Of a stretch of DNA of 64,000 bases, positions 59,770 through 64,000 are shown piece by piece (the stretch's first letter is position 1; each line of letters begins with the position of its first letter). The notes under the pieces were generated by a model. That model did no database searches. It saw nothing but the letters and a program-made list of their open reading frames with translations, and was not told the origin of the DNA. Position numbers and translations under genes: made by a program. Source of the stretch: Lactonifactor longoviformis DSM 17459 (GTDB taxonomy: Bacteria; Bacillota; Clostridia; Lachnospirales; Lachnospiraceae); NCBI RefSeq assembly GCF_900129135.1, contig NZ_FQVI01000020.1, forward strand, positions 16,639 to 80,638, read 5' to 3'.

Positions 59770-60057
59770 ATGTTAAAGATGAACCTTCAAATTTTCGCTC
59801 ATAAAAAAGGAGTTGGTTCTACCAAGAACGGCAGAGATTCCGAATCTAAGCGTTTAGGTGCGAAAAGAGCTGACGGCCAATTCGTTAAAGCTGGCAATAT
59901 TCTTTACAGACAGCGCGGAACTAAGATTCACCCGGGTGTGAATGTGGGACGCGGAGGAGACGATACATTATTTGCATTAGTGGATGGTGTTGTTCGTTTT
60001 GAAAGAAAAGGAAGAGATAAGAAACAGGTTTCTATCGTTCCTGTATCAGCAGAATAA
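59770..60057 (+). CDS. rpmA: 50S ribosomal protein L27 with cleavable N-terminal extension
   Basis: A 95-residue L27 ([37 protein letters not shown]). It starts [10 protein letters not shown] before the HKKG that is the mature end; this matches the Prp cleavage motif and the neighbouring protease. The mature N-terminus reaches the peptidyl transferase centre, so removal is needed for function. AAGGAGG precedes the ATG. A terminator follows. Confidence 0.97.
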   Translation: MLKMNLQIFAHKKGVGSTKNGRDSESKRLGAKRADGQFVKAGNILYRQRGTKIHPGVNVGRGGDDTLFALVDGVVRFERKGRDKKQVSIVPVSAE

Positions 60058-60076
60058 TAAGTCACGTATAACATGG

Positions 60077-60111
60077 AACCATGCAATCATCTAATGTGTT
60101 GCATGGTTTTT
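60077..60111 (+). terminator. Terminator after rpmA
   Basis: A 10-bp stem (AACCATGCAA 60077-60086 with TTGCATGGTT 60099-60108) followed by TTT. obgE begins 77 nt later; no clear promoter was found in between apart from AT-rich sequence. Confidence 0.9.
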
Positions 60112-60184
60112 ATGTTATTGATCATACTTATAATATGCAGTAAAAAGATTGTGATTGAACTAGAAGAAAGAAAAAAACAGGTGA

Positions 60185-61480
<1,296 letters not shown>

Positions 61481-61488
61481 GAGGATTT

Positions 61489-61782
61489 ATGACAAGTAAA
61501 CAGAGAGCGTATTTAAAAGGGCTGGCCATGAATGTGGATCCCATTCTTCAGATCGGCAAGTCCAGCCTGACGCCGGAAAATACAAAATCCGTCGCAGAAG
61601 CACTGAACGCCAGAGAACTTATTAAAATTTCTGTGCTTCAGAACTGTATGGATGATCCAAAGGCCATGGCCCAGATTCTTGCGGAGAGAACAGGATCTCA
61701 GGTAGTTCAGGTGATTGGAAAAAAGATTGTGCTGTATAAGGAAGGAAAAAAAGATAAGAAAAAAATAGAACTTCCCAAATAA
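61489..61782 (+). CDS. yhbY: Ribosome assembly RNA-binding protein YhbY
   Basis: A 97-residue CRM-domain protein: KGLAMNVDPILQIGKSSLTP and SVAEALNARELIKISVLQNC hold the conserved fold and GxxG-type loop region, followed by TGSQVVQVIGKKIVLYKEGK. It binds pre-50S particles. TAGGAGG gives a strong ribosome binding site 5 nt before the ATG. Confidence 0.94.
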   Translation: MTSKQRAYLKGLAMNVDPILQIGKSSLTPENTKSVAEALNARELIKISVLQNCMDDPKAMAQILAERTGSQVVQVIGKKIVLYKEGKKDKKKIELPK

Positions 61783-61819
61783 AAGCAGGCAGATACAGCA
61801 CCTTACGAGGAAGACTATC

Positions 61820-62452
61820 ATGAATCAGGAAAAAAAACGAATCGGAATCATGGGCGGAACCTTTGATCCCATACACATCGGCCACCTCATACTTGGTGAA
61901 ACTGCCTATGAGCAGTTTCAGCTGGATAAGGTATGGTTTATGCCGGCAGGGAATCCCCCTCACAAGCAAAACCGTCAGGGCAGGGCTACGGACAGTGAGA
62001 GAGTCGATATGGTACGTCTGGCAATCGCCTCTAACCCCCATTTTGAGCTCTCTTTGATAGAAATGAACGAGGATGGGTATTCGTATACCTATCGAACGTT
62101 AGAGCGCCTGAAAAGCCAGTATCCGGATACTGCGTTTTATTTCATTCTGGGTGCAGATTCCCTCTTTGATTTTGATAAATGGCGGGAGCCTAAAAGAATC
62201 TGTGACGCCTGTACTGTGGTAGTTGCCACCAGAAATCATACCAGCCATCAGAAACTGGATGAAATCATGTGGAAACTGACTTATAAGTTTCAGGGCAGCT
62301 TTGTAAAACTGGATTCTATCAATATAGATGTATCATCAAAAATGCTCCGCTCCTGGGTAAAGGACGGCAGAACTACGAAGTATTATCTCACAGATAATGT
62401 GATGGACTATATCAGAGAACACAAGATTTATAAGGACAGTGAAGAGGTATGA
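61820..62452 (+). CDS. nadD: Nicotinate-nucleotide adenylyltransferase NadD
   Basis: NadD makes deamido-NAD from nicotinate mononucleotide and ATP. GIMGGTFDPIHIGHLILGET holds the nucleotidyltransferase GxFxPxHxGH motif, and INIDVSSKMLRSWVKDG is the C-terminal ATP-binding segment. FMPAGNPPHKQ is also conserved. Length 210 is normal. It overlaps yqeK by 4 nt. Confidence 0.95.
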   Translation: MNQEKKRIGIMGGTFDPIHIGHLILGETAYEQFQLDKVWFMPAGNPPHKQNRQGRATDSERVDMVRLAIASNPHFELSLIEMNEDGYSYTYRTLERLKSQYPDTAFYFILGADSLFDFDKWREPKRICDACTVVVATRNHTSHQKLDEIMWKLTYKFQGSFVKLDSINIDVSSKMLRSWVKDGRTTKYYLTDNVMDYIREHKIYKDSEEV

Positions 62453-63060
62453 ACTACAACATCGAAAAAATGACCAAAATCTTAAAAAAAGATTTGGATG
62501 AGGAGCGCTTCCGGCATACTATGGGGGTAATGTACACCAGTGCAGGCCTGGCAATGGCCCATGGGGAAAATGTCCAGAAGGCACAGACAGCTGGTCTTCT
62601 GCATGACTGTGCCAAATGCATACCAAACAAGAAGAAGCTGAGACTGTGTAAAAAATACGGGATAAAAATAAATTCCTTTGAGATGCGGAATCCTTTTCTT
62701 CTCCACGCCAAGCTGGGCGCATTTTTAGCCAAAGAGAAATACCAGATAAAAGACAGCGGGATTCTTTCTGCCATCAGGTATCATACCACAGGAAAGCCGG
62801 AAATGAATACGCTGGAGAAGATTGTTTATATTGCAGACTACATTGAACCTATGCGATGCAAGGCACAGCACCTCAGTCAGATACGCAGACTTGCATTTAG
62901 AGATCTGGATGAGTGTATGTACGAGATATTAAAGGATACACTAGCCTATCTGGAAGGCAATTCCGGAGAAATTGATACAGCTACCAAAGAGGCCTTTAAC
63001 TACTACGAGAGATTACACAATGAACGACATAGAGAGGAAACGGCAAATGAATCAGAGTAA
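62449..63060 (+). CDS. yqeK: HD-domain hydrolase YqeK
   Basis: A 203-residue HD-domain protein; RHTMGVMYTSAGLAMAHGEN and TAGLLHDCAKCIPNKKKL give the metal-binding His and His-Asp, and AIRYHTTGKPEMNTLEKIVY holds a further His. The family hydrolyses diadenosine tetraphosphate symmetrically to ADP. It is coupled to nadD (4-nt overlap) and overlaps rsfS, the standard Firmicutes order. Confidence 0.93.
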   Translation: MNYNIEKMTKILKKDLDEERFRHTMGVMYTSAGLAMAHGENVQKAQTAGLLHDCAKCIPNKKKLRLCKKYGIKINSFEMRNPFLLHAKLGAFLAKEKYQIKDSGILSAIRYHTTGKPEMNTLEKIVYIADYIEPMRCKAQHLSQIRRLAFRDLDECMYEILKDTLAYLEGNSGEIDTATKEAFNYYERLHNERHREETANESE

Positions 63061-63400
63061 AAAAATGGCACGTCTTGCCTGCGATGCCCTGGAGGATAAA
63101 AAGGCAATTGATATAAAAGTGATCGATATTGAAAAAATTACCACACTGGCAGATTACTTTATCATCACCAGCGGATCCAACCGCAACCAGGTGCAGGCAA
63201 TGGCTGACAACGTGGAAGAATTCCTGGGAAAAGCAGGATATGAACCAAAGCAGATAGAAGGATACCAGAACGCAAATTGGATTTTAATGGATTACGGGGA
63301 TATTGTGCTTCATATTTTCGATGAAGAGAACAGGCTTTTCTACGATCTGGAAAGAATCTGGAGAGACGGGACTTGTATCTCTGCGAGTGAATTAGAATAG
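63047..63400 (+). CDS. rsfS: Ribosome silencing factor RsfS
   Basis: RsfS binds L14 and blocks joining of the subunits when nutrients are short. A 117-residue protein from ATG 63047: KMARLACDALEDKKAIDIKV, TTLADYFIITSGSNRNQVQA, NWILMDYGDIVLHIFDEENR. The internal ATG is preferred to 63020 because it matches the usual family start and length and has GAGAGGAAA upstream. It overlaps yqeK by 14 nt. Confidence 0.95.
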   Translation: MNQSKKMARLACDALEDKKAIDIKVIDIEKITTLADYFIITSGSNRNQVQAMADNVEEFLGKAGYEPKQIEGYQNANWILMDYGDIVLHIFDEENRLFYDLERIWRDGTCISASELE

Positions 63401-63410
63401 AAATTGAGTG

Positions 63411-63452
63411 CGGCAATGTGAGCTGGGACGGCTTGCTTTGCCGTGTTTTTTT
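63411..63452 (+). terminator. Terminator after rsfS
   Basis: CGGCAA (63411-63416) pairs with TTGCCG (63438-63443); an inner ACGGC/GCCGT stem is an alternative. A run of seven T residues (63446-63452) follows. Confidence 0.82.
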
Positions 63453-63528
63453 GCAATAATTGGGATTTAATGGTGCAGCATTTGGACTTCGGCTCAAGGT
63501 ATTTCTGGACGGCAGGTGTAGGTGGCAG

Positions 63529-63600
63529 GGGGACGGTGAGAGAAAACCCGCGGCGGCGGGCTGGCTGGTTCGGGCGGGAGGGAGTTCCAGGGGGAGATTT
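63529..63600. repeat. Remnant of inverted-repeat element B
   Basis: It begins with GGGGACGGTGAGAG as in element B (37017), then CGGCGGCGGGCTGGCTGGTT, like the arm of B, and then AGTTCCAGGGGGAGATTT, like the sequence just after B (AGTTCAGGGGGAGGTTTT). The centre and the second arm are missing. The rest of 63601-63774 shows nothing recognisable. Confidence 0.6.
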
Positions 63601-63774
63601 ATCAGAAGGGGAATGATATCCTCCGTGTAGGATACGGCTGTAAAATTGTCAGATAGAATATAGATGTAATATTGCCAAAGAGAATGGAATTAATAATTGC
63701 AACGGATTAGGTTGTTTATCCAAAAAATCGGGCTACTAATAGTGCGAAACAAAAGGAAAAGTGTACAATTCTCG

Positions 63775-64000
63775 ACCTTCCCCACCCGTTTTCCGTGAAT
63801 GTGAAGTGAGTCTCTGCCAGGATATAGGAGGGAGCACCGGGGGGACAGGGCCAGGGGGCGGGGGATAGGGACAAGTCAGGGAGGTTAAGCGGAGTGAGCC
63901 GAAGATCCAGTCCACCAGCTGATTAACGAGGAAGGCTTTCCTGACGAGTTTAGCAGCTGGTAGGACTTAGCTGAGGGGAACGGAGCCTCGAGCTGACTTG
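63775..64000. repeat. Structured inverted-repeat element A, copy 2 (cut by window end)
   Basis: The core 63878-63994 matches the core of copy 1 (17488-17604) at all but a handful of positions. The arm next to it differs from copy 1, but its visible six bases pair: CAAGTC (63872-63877) with GACTTG (63995-64000). The left flank AAGTGAG...CCAGGATAT is also shared. Two changes relative to copy 1 occur as compensating pairs (G-C to A-T). The right arm lies mostly beyond the window. Confidence 0.8.

Overview
The window looks like chromosomal DNA from an anaerobic Clostridia species, most likely a member of the Lachnospiraceae. The reasons are the anaerobic (cbi-type) corrinoid pathway, clostridial-type choline-binding (GW) repeats joined to a SleB-like hydrolase, AGGAGG-rich ribosome binding sites, DUF6472, CD3324-type and TIGR03960/TIGR03936 proteins, and the Firmicutes order rplU-prp-rpmA-obgE-yhbY-nadD-yqeK-rsfS. 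The species assignment is inference. No rRNA, tRNA, CRISPR, transposase or phage genes were seen.

Layout. (1) 1-1651: the 3' part of a repeat-rich cell-wall hydrolase gene. (2) 1664-17348: a short cobalamin riboswitch with terminator, then an almost gap-free 17-gene operon for anaerobic adenosylcobalamin synthesis (cbiD, L, F, G, H, a cbiJ-E-T fusion, cbiA, cobT, cobU, cobS, a degenerate cobU-like gene, cobC, cbiB, cobD, cbiP, cbiC). (3) 17447-17645: a 199-bp structured inverted-repeat element between converging operons. (4) 22173-17665, minus strand: a cobalt-uptake operon (cbiM, N, Q, a cbiO-cbiK fusion, a DUF4430 protein and an ECF S component) behind a second, longer cobalamin riboswitch. 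(5) 22756-29121: the divergent hemA-precorrin-2 dehydrogenase-hemC-cobA/hemD-hemB-hemL operon, which makes uroporphyrinogen III and sirohydrochlorin. (6) 29199-36968: mutS-like, rnhA, alaS, rpsU, cardiolipin synthase and two small conserved proteins. (7) 37.0-53.7 kb: an accessory, regulator-rich stretch. It holds a second inverted-repeat element, small orphan genes, a TetR-controlled membrane-protein pair, an AIM24 protein, two two-component systems each beside an ABC exporter, a MerR/MATE pair and an XRE regulator. (8) 53889-63400: housekeeping genes from the TIGR03960 radical SAM gene through rsfS. (9) 63.4-64.0 kb: repeat remnants and a second copy of the structured element, cut by the window end.

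How it works together. Regions 2, 4 and 5 form one supply chain. The hem genes make uroporphyrinogen III, CobA and the dehydrogenase convert it to sirohydrochlorin, CbiMNQ with the CbiO domain import cobalt, the fused CbiK domain inserts it, and the cbi/cob operon builds and finishes the corrinoid. Both cobalt-handling operons carry cobalamin riboswitches. No corrinoid adenosyltransferase, lower-ligand synthesis gene or late heme gene is present in this window.

The observations I find most unusual are the structured repeat, whose core is nearly identical in two copies while the long complementary arms differ; the CbiO-CbiK and CbiJ-CbiE-CbiT fusions; and the DUF4430/ECF S-component pair inside the riboswitch-controlled cobalt operon.
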